64,000 nucleotides of DNA from Paenibacillus ferrarius (GTDB lineage Bacteria; Bacillota; Bacilli; Paenibacillales; NBRC-103111), in NCBI RefSeq assembly GCF_002027705.1, contig NZ_MBTG01000001.1, positions 310,001 to 374,000 on the forward strand. The letters are read 5' to 3'. The position numbers and the translations under genes were made by a program. This document shows positions 1 through 7,780 of this stretch, in pieces. Numbering within the stretch: position 1 is the stretch's first letter; each line of letters starts with the position of its first letter. Under the pieces are notes generated by a model. It searched no databases. It was not told the DNA's origin and saw only the letters and a list, made by a program, of their open reading frames with translations.

Positions 1-390
1 TACGAATATGGCTCGGTTCGTGGAGACTCCTCAACCTTTGATTGCTCTGATTTGATCCAAACGATGTTCTGGGATGCGCTGCGCTTCTCCGTTCCAAGCG
101 ATTCTCAAGGTCAAGGCAACTATGTTAGATCGCTTGGTCCAGTGACTATGGACTGGACCAAATTGAAACGAGGAGATTTGATGTTTTTCAGCAGTTACAA
201 AGGAAGTAAAGCATCGGATTATCTTAACATCAAACCGCTGAGCGAGCCCATTACCCATGTTGGGATTTACTTAGGAAACGGCAGCGTACTCCATACATAT
301 TCGGTTGAATCCGGCGGAGTTCGTGTCGATACGATTGATGGAAAACAATGGGACAATCGCTTTTTGTTCGGTGGCAGTGTAATTCGCTAA
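1..390 (+). CDS. NlpC/P60-family cell-wall peptidase, C-terminal part (5' end outside window)
   Basis: The reading frame is open from the first base, so the gene starts upstream of the window. The visible 129 residues are an NlpC/P60 (CHAP-like cysteine peptidase) domain: the nucleophile motif FDCSDLIQ lies near the start, and the THVGIYLGNG segment carries the catalytic His, followed by a third polar residue in LHTYS. Such enzymes cleave peptide stems of peptidoglycan outside the cell; N-terminal signal or binding repeats cannot be seen here. A perfect hairpin follows 45 bases downstream, so this is probably the last gene of its transcript. Confidence 0.85.
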   Translation, partial: YEYGSVRGDSSTFDCSDLIQTMFWDALRFSVPSDSQGQGNYVRSLGPVTMDWTKLKRGDLMFFSSYKGSKASDYLNIKPLSEPITHVGIYLGNGSVLHTYSVESGGVRVDTIDGKQWDNRFLFGGSVIR

Positions 391-435
391 CGGATGGTTC
401 GATCTAGGGAATTTTGCCATATACTATAGATAGGG

Positions 436-466
436 GCGGATGCAGCCTTCAGCATCCGCTCTTTCT
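436..466 (+). terminator. Rho-independent terminator of the NlpC/P60 gene
   Basis: Perfect 8-base inverted repeat GCGGATGC / GCATCCGC with an 8-base loop, followed by a T-rich stretch (TCTTTCTC). An ATG inside the stem is in frame with ykuK. It is therefore unlikely to be the ykuK start. Confidence 0.8.
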
Positions 467-496
467 CATTCTAAGGAGAAAGGAAGAATCCTATCT

Positions 497-1090
497 TTGA
501 AACCTTCGATGATGAGCCATCCCATGGAATTTCGGAACACGACGGAAAGAGGGCTTGACTTAGTAACGGTACATGAACGTATTCTTCATTTCATGCGTTT
601 GGAACCCGCAGCCACATACAAGTTCATTATCGGCACGGATTGTCAGGTACACAGCGGACATACGAAGTTCATTACCGGTGTGGTTATCCAGCGAATGGGA
701 AAGGGAGCGTGGGCGTGTTATCGTCAAGTCATCGTTCACAGAGCCTTGCACTCAATTAGAGAAAAGTTGTCCATGGAGACTGCTCTAAGTGAAGAGATTG
801 CCATGTACTTCGATGAGACTAAGCGACAAGATATGGAAAATATTATACTTCCTCATCTTTACCAAGGGGCCTCGTTCGATATGTACATTCATATTGACGC
901 CGGAGATGATGAGAATAAGAATCGGACGGCCAAATTCGTCCAAGAGATGGTAAGGCGCGTTGAATCCGTCGGAATGGTCCCTGTCATTAAACCGGATTGT
1001 TATGTAGCTTCTGCTTATGCCAATCGTTTCTCCAAGAAGCCCTATCAGCCCCCTTATGAGGAGGGTGAGGTCCTCGATGGCATTCAATAA
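497..1090 (+). CDS. ykuK: YkuK-family RNase H-like protein (DUF458)
   Basis: About 197 residues that match the DUF458/YkuK family of RNase H-like fold proteins found in Bacillus and relatives; molecular function is not established. Visible features are the acidic FIIGTDCQVHSG segment near the N terminus, HIDAGDDENKNRT in the middle and a C-terminal IKPDCYVASAYANRF block, all typical of the family. The frame is open from ATG 440, but that codon sits in the upstream terminator. I prefer TTG 497, which follows an AAGGAA ribosome site by about 11 bases; ATG 509 or 512 are alternatives. A terminator follows directly, so it is probably monocistronic. Confidence 0.8.
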   Translation: MKPSMMSHPMEFRNTTERGLDLVTVHERILHFMRLEPAATYKFIIGTDCQVHSGHTKFITGVVIQRMGKGAWACYRQVIVHRALHSIREKLSMETALSEEIAMYFDETKRQDMENIILPHLYQGASFDMYIHIDAGDDENKNRTAKFVQEMVRRVESVGMVPVIKPDCYVASAYANRFSKKPYQPPYEEGEVLDGIQ

Positions 1091-1100
1091 GAGGCTTGTG

Positions 1101-1154
1101 CCGTTAGTTCATCATGGTCAATTGGATCATGCGAACTAACGGTTTTATTTTCCT
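1101..1154 (+). terminator. Terminator after ykuK
   Basis: Ten-base arms CCGTTAGTTC and GAACTAACGG, with a loop of about 22 bases, followed by TTTTATTTTCC. The stem is perfect. Confidence 0.8.
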
Positions 1155-1254
1155 TCTCACAGATTTGCCAATTGAAAGCAGAGAATAAAGGATTTCCGGG
1201 GTTTTTTATCGAAATATTGCAAGATCAGCCTTAGAGAGAAGGGAGCAAGACACA

Positions 1255-1761
1255 ATGAGCAAAACATTTATTATAGAGGCCGTTATGTTAGCTGTTCATG
1301 GTCAATTAATGCTGCCAGGACAGCCAGTCACTTATATAATCCCATATACAAGCATTCAGGAGCTATATGAGCTTCAGACAGGCAGTGAGCCTATTATGCT
1401 AGAGGAAGAAGACGATGGGTTTGTGAAGGAAATGATTGGTGAGTTGATCGCTTTCTTCGAAGAATCCTTTAATAAGAAAAAGATTGAAAAGGCGCTAACG
1501 ATGCCTTGGCGAAAGAGTCCTCCGCTGCCGATCAATGACAATGTTACTTTAGAAGTTGTATTTGCAATTGATAATGAGGCATATGGCGAGCAATTTGACC
1601 CCATTGAAACAGAATTAATTCTTACGGCGATCAAGGAACAGGCTGCTCTTCTGACTGATCAATTAGAACTGATTGAGAGGCTTATCGAAGCTGGAATCCC
1701 GGTTCAAGCATTTGATGTCGCAGATTTTGAGTTTGCTGTAGAAGATGACCATCAAGTATAG
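1255..1761 (+). CDS. Conserved hypothetical acidic cytosolic protein
   Basis: A 168-residue acidic protein with no signal peptide or membrane segment. The start is clear: GAGAAGGGAG lies about 10 bases before ATG. Conserved-looking blocks are the N-terminal IIEAVMLAVHGQLMLPG, the IPYTSIQELYEL stretch and a helical C-terminal half. I recall similar small proteins in Paenibacillus genomes, sometimes labelled ADP-heptose synthase without visible reason. I see no nucleotide-binding or catalytic motif, so I give no function. The next gene follows after about 20 bases and is probably cotranscribed. Confidence 0.7.
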   Translation: MSKTFIIEAVMLAVHGQLMLPGQPVTYIIPYTSIQELYELQTGSEPIMLEEEDDGFVKEMIGELIAFFEESFNKKKIEKALTMPWRKSPPLPINDNVTLEVVFAIDNEAYGEQFDPIETELILTAIKEQAALLTDQLELIERLIEAGIPVQAFDVADFEFAVEDDHQV

Positions 1762-1782
1762 AAGGAGTTGAAAAGTGTTATT

Positions 1783-2823
1783 ATGCGTGTCAAAGATCAA
1801 GAGGAGTTATTAGCCTCGCTGCCAGCAAACTGGTTTCCCGGTCAAAAGTGGACCTTGCGTGTCGGTGAAGGAGGCATGAATAATACAACTCGTTTTGTGG
1901 ATGTGAATGGTACTTCCTATGTCCTCAGGCTGTATGAGACACACCGGGATATGGATAAAATTAAATATGAACATGCGATTCTACTTGCCCTTGCTAAGCA
2001 CAAAGCTCAACTCTCCTATCGGATCCCTGTACCTATCGTGCTTCCAGAAGGAGGGACGATCGTGCAGTTGGAGGAGTTGGAAGGAAAAGGCGGGAAATTA
2101 GCCGCTTTGTTCACTTTCACGGATGGCTGCAACCCAACATGGGCAAATACTGAACAAATAAAGAATTTCGGTCAAGCCGTAGGTCAGCTGTCTCGCGTAC
2201 TCGCTGCAATTTCTGTGGATTTAGCGCCTGTATATCCGCCTTATTACGAAATTGAGAATATTCACCCTCGTTGTACGCCGGAGGCAATTCGTGCCTTCTG
2301 CCTGCAGCCGTCTGAACTATTTTGGGCCCAGAAGAGGCAGCTCTCTTACATCTATGAGCGTTTTGCCGCCTTTTACCAAGCAATTCCAGATTTGCGTCAA
2401 AAGCCTCACCAACTTGTTCACGGTGATATTAATGGCTCCAATCTGCTGGTTGATTCGGAAGGAAAGATAACCGCTGTCCTCGACTTTGAATTTATCACGA
2501 TGGATGTGCGTGTGATGGAGTTAGCTGTGTGCCTATCTGATCTGATTGATCCGAGTATGTCTGGCGTCGAGCTAAGGAGCAATTGCGCGGCTTTCTATGA
2601 AGGATACTCTTCGTTCGTTCAGCTGGAGGAAGACGAAATTCAGCTGTTGCCGCTGCTCATTGAGCTGCGCAGGCTGGATGTGTTTATCCATTTTCTGGGC
2701 AGATATATAGATGGGGTGGATGCCCAAGGTGTATTGATCGATATCATCGATAATACGTTTGCGAAAACGAAGTGGCTGCAGGAAAATGCTGCTGAACTTG
2801 TCCGTTTTTTGCAGGTAAAATAG
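1783..2823 (+). CDS. Phosphotransferase/kinase of the APH-choline kinase-ThrB2 fold
   Basis: About 346 residues with the eukaryotic-kinase-like small-molecule kinase signature: Brenner motif HGDINGSNLL around residue 213, followed by the metal-binding LDFEF motif about 20 residues later. The N-terminal lobe has a glycine-containing GEGGMNNTTRFV loop. Known relatives phosphorylate homoserine, choline, fructosamines or aminoglycosides; substrate cannot be read from sequence. TTG 1768 overlaps the ribosome site GAAGGAG, so ATG 1783 is the likelier start. It appears translationally linked to the preceding hypothetical gene. Confidence 0.75.
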   Translation: MRVKDQEELLASLPANWFPGQKWTLRVGEGGMNNTTRFVDVNGTSYVLRLYETHRDMDKIKYEHAILLALAKHKAQLSYRIPVPIVLPEGGTIVQLEELEGKGGKLAALFTFTDGCNPTWANTEQIKNFGQAVGQLSRVLAAISVDLAPVYPPYYEIENIHPRCTPEAIRAFCLQPSELFWAQKRQLSYIYERFAAFYQAIPDLRQKPHQLVHGDINGSNLLVDSEGKITAVLDFEFITMDVRVMELAVCLSDLIDPSMSGVELRSNCAAFYEGYSSFVQLEEDEIQLLPLLIELRRLDVFIHFLGRYIDGVDAQGVLIDIIDNTFAKTKWLQENAAELVRFLQVK

Positions 2824-2992
2824 GGTGACTAACCAAAAGGTAAGTAAGACACGTTTATTTCAGTTCTTTTTTTGTTGCTTGGCATCGCCTATACTAGAAC
2901 ACAGGATACTTAATTTTATCAAGTAAGTTTCTAGGAAATCTCGGTGAATGGTTACAAGCAAGCATTCCACGATAATTTTGAGGAGGACAATC
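2824..2992. other. Intergenic region before the aldo/keto reductase
   Basis: 169 bases, AT-rich. A TATACT box at 2890-2895 could be a -10 element, but no good -35 hexamer lies at the right spacing. A strong ribosome site AGGAGGA at 2981-2987 fixes the downstream start. Confidence 0.3.
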
Positions 2993-3982
2993 ATGGTCTA
3001 TCAAGCAAGTTCAACACGCTATGCAGAAATGAAATATAATCGTTCGGGCAAATCCGGTCTTAAGCTTCCGGCGATTTCGTTAGGATTGTGGCACAATTTT
3101 GGCGGCTTGGACATTCATGAGAACGGCAAGGCTATGCTGCTTCGTTCCTTTGACTTAGGAATTACGCATTTCGACTTAGCGAATAACTACGGACCTCCTC
3201 CAGGATCGGCCGAGGAAATGTTCGGCAAAGTATTGAAAAGCGATTTAGGCGTTTATCGCGATGAATTGATCATCTCGACCAAAGCTGGCTATCACATGTG
3301 GGAAGGGCCATACGGGGAGTGGGGTTCCAAGAAATATCTTATCTCCAGCTTGGATCAAAGCTTGAAGAGAATGGGTCTCGAATATGTAGATATTTTCTAT
3401 TCACACAGACCAGATCCGAATACGCCGTTCGAAGAAACAATGGCGGCATTGGATCAAATCGTTCGTCAAGGCAAAGCCTTGTATGTGGGACTCTCCAATT
3501 ATACAGCTGAGCAAACAAAAGAAGCGGCTTCCATTCTCAAAGGTCTGGGTACGCCGTTGTTGATTCATCAGCCTTCCTACAGCATGCTGAACCGCTGGAT
3601 CGAGAATGGCTTGCAGGATGTTCTGGACGAGTATGGCGCAGGCAGTATTGCGTTCTGTCCACTTGCACAAGGGTTGTTGACAAACAAATATGTCAGTGGG
3701 GTTCCAAGTGATTCTCGCGCTGGAGGGAAGAGTCAATTCCTGAATTCGAAAGATATCACCGAAGAAAAGCTCAACCAAATTACCCAATTGAATGAGCTGG
3801 CAAGCAGCCGCGGACAAAGCTTAGCGCAAATGGCGCTTGCATGGGTGCTGCGCGGAGAGCGCGTGACTTCGGCATTGATTGGAGCTAGCCGTGTGTCTCA
3901 AATCGAAGAGAACGTAGCTGCATTGAAAAACCTTGAATTCGCACCAGAAGAGTTAGCGAAAATTGAAGAAATCCTGAAGTAA
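2993..3982 (+). CDS. Aldo/keto reductase, YghZ/L-glyceraldehyde 3-phosphate reductase type
   Basis: A 329-residue (alpha/beta)8 NADPH-dependent reductase. The catalytic tetrad is visible: Asp in FDLANNYGPPPG with its Tyr, Lys in ISTKAGY and His in YSHRPD. The insertion GPPPGSAEE after the Tyr and the KSGLKLPAISLGLWHNFG start are typical of the YghZ/MgrA branch, known to reduce L-glyceraldehyde 3-phosphate and methylglyoxal-like aldehydes. The frame is open 15 codons further upstream, but AGGAGGA sits six bases before ATG 2993. It converges on xerS with three bases between stop codons. Confidence 0.9.
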   Translation: MVYQASSTRYAEMKYNRSGKSGLKLPAISLGLWHNFGGLDIHENGKAMLLRSFDLGITHFDLANNYGPPPGSAEEMFGKVLKSDLGVYRDELIISTKAGYHMWEGPYGEWGSKKYLISSLDQSLKRMGLEYVDIFYSHRPDPNTPFEETMAALDQIVRQGKALYVGLSNYTAEQTKEAASILKGLGTPLLIHQPSYSMLNRWIENGLQDVLDEYGAGSIAFCPLAQGLLTNKYVSGVPSDSRAGGKSQFLNSKDITEEKLNQITQLNELASSRGQSLAQMALAWVLRGERVTSALIGASRVSQIEENVAALKNLEFAPEELAKIEEILK

Positions 3983-3993
3983 TCTTCAGGATT
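3970..3993. terminator. Hairpin across the convergent stop codons of the reductase and xerS
   Basis: ATCCTGAAG - TAAT - CTTCAGGAT is a perfect 9-base inverted repeat covering both stop codons. It is symmetric and could act on both strands, although no long T tract follows on either side. Terminator role is inferred. Confidence 0.45.
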
Positions 3994-5077
3994 CCGCTCG
4001 TTTATCAATAGCTTCGGACATCGTTCTATCCGTAAGATGCGCATAAATTTGTGTGGTTTCCGGTGAAGCATGTCCAAGCTGCTCTTGCGTTTTGTACAAG
4101 TCATTCTGTAAATAGTAATCCGTGGCGAAGGAATGCCGCAGCTTATGGACAGACAGATAGGGCTTGCCGAAACGCTTGGCATATTTGATAACAAGTTCTT
4201 GTATCGCCCGTTTCGTCATACGTTCGCCTTCTTTTTTGCCATTCGCGATGGCAAGGAAGAGGGCTTTTTCTTTTTTGACGGGCTTATATTGCGTTTGTCG
4301 GATAGTCAGGTAATCCGTGAGCGCTTGAATCGCTTCATTGCGGAAATAGACAGGTGTTTTGAACGTATCATCGTTCTTCCCTTTGCGGTAAACGTAGGTC
4401 AACTTCTTTTTCAGATCAAAATCATCGACATTTAAATTAAAAACCTCCGATACACGCAGGCCCGAATTCAGAATGAGTGTAATGATGCAGGCGTCTCTGA
4501 CTTTATTTAATTCATAAGAGTAGAGCGCTTGCTTGTTGGTTGCCACGTCATGCTCATACCCATGCTTCACATAGTCGATAAACTCAGCGATTTCCTCTTC
4601 CTGGAGCAGCTTGCCTTCAAGCTTAGCCGCGGTGTCCTTCGGCTTGTGCGAACGTTTGATTTCTACCTTGGCCATCACATTGCGTTTCAGAAGCGGATAG
4701 AAATTCTCGTCTTCCGCGATTTGGCTTAAATAATGAAACAAGGAACGCAAAGCGGAAAGCTTACGGTTAATCGTCGTCTTCATATTGAGTTGTGCTTTCC
4801 GAGTAGCTAAGAACATACGGAAATTGTCCACGCTGTCCATATGTAATTTCTCTAAGTCTTCCAGCGGAACTTGATTCATCGAGGAGGCTGAGCTTAGTCC
4901 TTCAGCCAGCAGCCAAGACAAGAAAATCTCATAATCACGAACATATTCCAAAAGCGAAGATGGCGAAAGGTCCGGCAGCTTATAATTGATAAATTTCTCT
5001 ATATACCATGGCATAGTTGGAATTCTTTTCTCTAATTCTTGCCGATCTTTCACTTTAATAATATTCAATGGTGTCAT
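3986..5077 (-). CDS. xerS: Tyrosine recombinase XerS type
   Basis: A roughly 363-residue site-specific tyrosine recombinase, longer than XerC/D (about 300), as expected for XerS. In streptococci and lactococci XerS alone resolves chromosome dimers at a dif site next to its gene. Domains: N-terminal SAM-like DNA-binding region with the IPTMPWYIEKFI start, then the catalytic domain with Arg in NSGLRVSE, HKLRHSFAT, LGHASPETT and the nucleophile Tyr in TQIYAHL; all catalytic residues are present. Start choice is uncertain: GTG 5080, ATG 5077 or TTG 5068 follow a GAGGTG ribosome site. I did not recognise a difSL-like site in the 136 bases upstream. Confidence 0.85.
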   Translation of the reverse strand: MTPLNIIKVKDRQELEKRIPTMPWYIEKFINYKLPDLSPSSLLEYVRDYEIFLSWLLAEGLSSASSMNQVPLEDLEKLHMDSVDNFRMFLATRKAQLNMKTTINRKLSALRSLFHYLSQIAEDENFYPLLKRNVMAKVEIKRSHKPKDTAAKLEGKLLQEEEIAEFIDYVKHGYEHDVATNKQALYSYELNKVRDACIITLILNSGLRVSEVFNLNVDDFDLKKKLTYVYRKGKNDDTFKTPVYFRNEAIQALTDYLTIRQTQYKPVKKEKALFLAIANGKKEGERMTKRAIQELVIKYAKRFGKPYLSVHKLRHSFATDYYLQNDLYKTQEQLGHASPETTQIYAHLTDRTMSEAIDKRAES

Positions 5078-5216
5078 CACCTCATTAGCTTCTATCTGCT
5101 GTAAGTATAGCAGTGGGGACGCTAAATTGGTAGAAGAAGGTCGATAGTCATGAATAAAATAAGCCTGTTTTACTAAAATTAATCGGGTATGGAAAATTCA
5201 GCTGGGGGTATTTCAA

Positions 5217-5471
5217 ATGCCACAAGAGGATCATCAAAATGCAGAGCAATCGGAGCAAAGCTTTGATCAAATCAAAGAGGTTGCCTTAAAAGCGGAGCAA
5301 GCTGCTGAACAAACGCTTCAGGCTGCTCAGCAGCTTCATTCACAAGCCGCCGCTGCGGCTCTTTCGGAAACTGAACAACAGATTGAAGACCTTCAAAGCC
5401 AGATTAAGCAAGCCCAGCAAAAATCGGAAGATTTGAAGCAGGAATTAGAATCGACGGAACAGTCCAACTAG
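5217..5471 (+). CDS. Small coiled-coil protein, function unknown
   Basis: An 84-residue, Gln/Glu/Ala-rich, highly charged protein without signal peptide or membrane segment. From about residue 20 to 80 it is one continuous predicted coiled coil (AEQAAEQTLQAAQQLHSQ and the following QQIEDLQSQIKQAQ heptads). The ribosome site CTGGGGGT precedes ATG. It is followed after 63 bases by the DUF3892 gene in the same direction, so the two may share a transcript. No family was recognised. Confidence 0.6.
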   Translation: MPQEDHQNAEQSEQSFDQIKEVALKAEQAAEQTLQAAQQLHSQAAAAALSETEQQIEDLQSQIKQAQQKSEDLKQELESTEQSN

Positions 5472-5534
5472 GCATGCAAAGAGGAACCCTCGGGTACTCA
5501 ACCCCAATATGCACAACAAAAGGAGCCGATTACA

Positions 5535-6215
5535 ATGTCGCGACGCCGACGTGGGCAACAAACTAGTATGCAAAGTCAGCCATTTGGCAGCATGGGCATG
5601 GGCACGGGCACACCCCAAGCAAATGACCAAAAGGAGTCAAATTCCTACACATCCGCCCAACAGACGAATGTGGTGTGGAATGGACAACCGATACCGAATT
5701 ATGCTGGTTATCAACAAACGAATCAAGGAAATCAGGGCCAAGCAGATTTTATGCCGCAAGCACGTAATTATACGAATCAAACGTACCAAGGTGGAAGGCC
5801 CGTTCCTGGATCTTCGGGGAATATGAACGCAGAGTACGGTGCTCGAAATACGGGCATAAACCATGCTGACGCGCGAAATGTAGGCTTCCAAGGCGGATAT
5901 ACCGGTTATGGCCAGAATGGTCAACCAACCCAATATGGCACGTTCATGCGTGATGGCACGCAGTATGGGGCTGGTCCACATACGATTGATCCCAATAAAG
6001 CGATCATTCAAGCCGTACATTATGGCGATGGCGGTATCAGCGCTGTGCAATTTCAGGACGGCAGGGTGGTCGATATTGCCAATGCGATTGCTATGACAGA
6101 AGCAGGTTATATTGAAGATGTGAATATCGGTAGGAATCGCGAGGGTGAGAAAACGCTAAGGTCATATCCGGATGGTGATCCGAGCAACAATTTATCCAAT
6201 TTGCCTCGCTTTTAG
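5535..6215 (+). CDS. DUF3892 protein with long low-complexity N-terminal region
   Basis: 226 residues. The start MSRRRRGQQ is basic. Residues about 10-145 are low-complexity and rich in Gln, Asn, Gly and Tyr, probably disordered. The last 80 residues form a DUF3892 domain (AIIQAVHYGDGGISAVQF through GRNREGEKTLRSYPDGD), a small family of unknown role in Firmicutes. AAGGAG lies about 11 bases before ATG. A terminator follows 12 bases after the stop. Confidence 0.75.
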   Translation: MSRRRRGQQTSMQSQPFGSMGMGTGTPQANDQKESNSYTSAQQTNVVWNGQPIPNYAGYQQTNQGNQGQADFMPQARNYTNQTYQGGRPVPGSSGNMNAEYGARNTGINHADARNVGFQGGYTGYGQNGQPTQYGTFMRDGTQYGAGPHTIDPNKAIIQAVHYGDGGISAVQFQDGRVVDIANAIAMTEAGYIEDVNIGRNREGEKTLRSYPDGDPSNNLSNLPRF

Positions 6216-6227
6216 CTCTACATTCAG

Positions 6228-6256
6228 CAGCTTGCCTTGTGCAGGCTGTTTTTTTA
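6228..6256 (+). terminator. Terminator after the DUF3892 gene
   Basis: CAGCTTGC / GCAGGCTG stem (one G-T pair) followed by seven T residues. Confidence 0.75.
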
Positions 6257-6265
6257 ATTCCATCA

Positions 6266-6297
6266 TGAAAAAAAGCCGCCAATTGTCGTTGGCAGCC
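6266..6297 (-). terminator. Terminator for the minus-strand small membrane protein gene
   Basis: GCCGCCAA / TTGGCAGC hairpin (one mismatch). On the minus strand it runs into a T7 tract (A7 at 6268-6274 on the plus strand). It faces the plus-strand terminator just upstream. Confidence 0.7.
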
Positions 6298-6350
6298 TAC
6301 GATCTATAAGCAAAGCTCAAAAATTAGCATTCTTTGAATACGATTACAAT

Positions 6351-6632
6351 TTACTTTTTTAAGCTTGCCAAATATTTAATTGCTACACCGAGTGCACCAA
6401 TGTAATAAGCAATCAACAATATCCAGCCTGTAGGATCCATCGACTTCATATTAGCAAGTAAAAATAAAGGAAATACATAAAACAATAAGTCTTGGAGATA
6501 GTTCAGAATCAAGGTGTAAGAGAAGGTACCTGCTTTGAGGGATTGATATAAGCCAACAAGAAAGCTAATCCCCATTAAGCCAACAACGACATACATGGCA
6601 TAGAGCATCAAACCAGTAAGTTCAAGTGTCAT
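6351..6632 (-). CDS. Small integral membrane protein, function unknown
   Basis: 93 residues with three predicted membrane segments, about residues 7-29, 40-61 and 67-88, and a lysine tail (SLKK). A near-ideal ribosome site AAGGAGGTG precedes ATG 6632. The length and three-helix layout resemble holin-like or small stress membrane proteins, but no signature supports that. It has its own terminator, and a dif-like palindrome lies about 105 bases upstream of its start. Confidence 0.65.
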   Translation of the reverse strand: MTLELTGLMLYAMYVVVGLMGISFLVGLYQSLKAGTFSYTLILNYLQDLLFYVFPLFLLANMKSMDPTGWILLIAYYIGALGVAIKYLASLKK

Positions 6633-6737
6633 TTCGATTCACCTCCTTCTAGGAAGCTTCACTACTGCTATATCATATGCGGCAGCATGACAAGTCGTAC
6701 ATGGAGGGAGTGCTCATTTTTTAAGATAGGTGCTGTT

Positions 6738-6765
6738 TGTTTACATAATATTAGTTATGTAACTA
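6738..6765. other. dif-like recombination site 1 (candidate)
   Basis: Left arm TGTTTACATAA, six-base core TATTAG, right arm TTATGTAACTA, i.e. 11+6+11 as in Xer sites. Ten bases of the left arm (GTTTACATAA) equal the XerD arm of the B. subtilis dif site as I remember it. It lies directly after the stop of the AraC gene. An alternative is an operator for an unknown regulator. Confidence 0.5.
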
Positions 6766-6768
6766 AAC

Positions 6769-7632
6769 TTAAAGCTGCATTTTGTTTCGATAAATGTGCG
6801 GGGAATCACCGACGTACTTTTTGAATAAACGCGAGAAGTAAAAAACGTCTTTGTACCCAAGCGAATCAGCGATTTCCTTAATGGAATTGTTTGTATTCAG
6901 CAAAATGTTTTTGGCTTCCGCCATTTTCAAGCGGTGGATATAGGCATTGAGCGGGTAACCCGTATATTCGCTAACGACTCTGCGCAGCGTGGATACGGAG
7001 ATATGATGCCGTTTGGCAACGCTAGCCGCGTCGAACGTTTCAAATAACGAAGCGCCTAAATCATCCATGAGCGTGATGACTTGCTGGGTTTTTGTCGTTT
7101 CAGCGGGCACCTGCGCTTTCAGAATAAATTCAAACAGCAGGGACTCGAGCAGCAGTGCCGCGCGATCGATGTTGTCTGCCAAACCGCTTTCCATGAGTAA
7201 GAAGATTCGCTCAATCCGGTTGAATTGGGTAGCGTCTTCTGAGCCGACCTGTTTGGCGATATCGACGTCGGTGAGCCAGCTGTTCAGCCATTCCTCAATG
7301 CGGCTTCCTTCGAATGTAAAGTAGTATTCATCCCAGTAGCCATTGGCATCAGGTCCATAATTATAAGGCACATCTGGACGCAGGAAGAGTAAACTGCCTC
7401 GTTCCACGCGTTGAACAATACCGCCATTCACTTGATAGGTGCCTTTGCCGCCAGCTAAGTAGATGAAAGCCCATTTTGTGAACTTCGAATCATGTCGAAA
7501 AGAGGTGCGGCCTGGCAAATGGCCAACATTATGGATGAACAAGGATTGCAGTTTAAGCTTGCTCGGATCGATAGGAATTGTAATGATTCTAAGTGGATAG
7601 GGACTGATCATATAGTCTATGTATCTTGGCAT
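6769..7632 (-). CDS. AraC-family transcriptional regulator (cupin sensor plus AraC HTH)
   Basis: About 287 residues. The N-terminal half is a cupin-type ligand-binding domain (AFIYLAGGKGTYQVNGG and RGSLLFLRPDVPYNYGP). The C-terminal 100 residues are the double helix-turn-helix of AraC/XylS (VAKRHHISVSTLRRVVSEYTG and IKEIADSLGYKDVFYFSRLFKK). Relatives control sugar or siderophore uptake. The frame is open to 7653, but AAGGGA lies eight bases before ATG 7632, so I chose that. It is divergent from the MFS transporter gene, which it probably controls. Confidence 0.85.
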   Translation of the reverse strand: MPRYIDYMISPYPLRIITIPIDPSKLKLQSLFIHNVGHLPGRTSFRHDSKFTKWAFIYLAGGKGTYQVNGGIVQRVERGSLLFLRPDVPYNYGPDANGYWDEYYFTFEGSRIEEWLNSWLTDVDIAKQVGSEDATQFNRIERIFLLMESGLADNIDRAALLLESLLFEFILKAQVPAETTKTQQVITLMDDLGASLFETFDAASVAKRHHISVSTLRRVVSEYTGYPLNAYIHRLKMAEAKNILLNTNNSIKEIADSLGYKDVFYFSRLFKKYVGDSPHIYRNKMQL

Positions 7633-7780
7633 ATCGTGCATTCCCTTCGTCATTACTCCGTGGTATCGTTGATTATGTGTTTTTTAATCACATTAATTAA
7701 TTCTTATTGTATATGATTAGACAATCCATGGAAAGACCGATAAGTCGATTTGGAGATAGCCAAGAAAGAGAGCGGTAGGA

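Noticed and set aside
2875..2895. Possible promoter TTGCTT / TATACT before the aldo/keto reductase
   Set aside because: Spacing of only nine bases between the hexamers; not a workable sigma-A promoter.
5081..5216. A difSL-like site next to xerS
   Set aside because: Expected by analogy with streptococci, but I saw no 11-6-11 arm pattern in this stretch.
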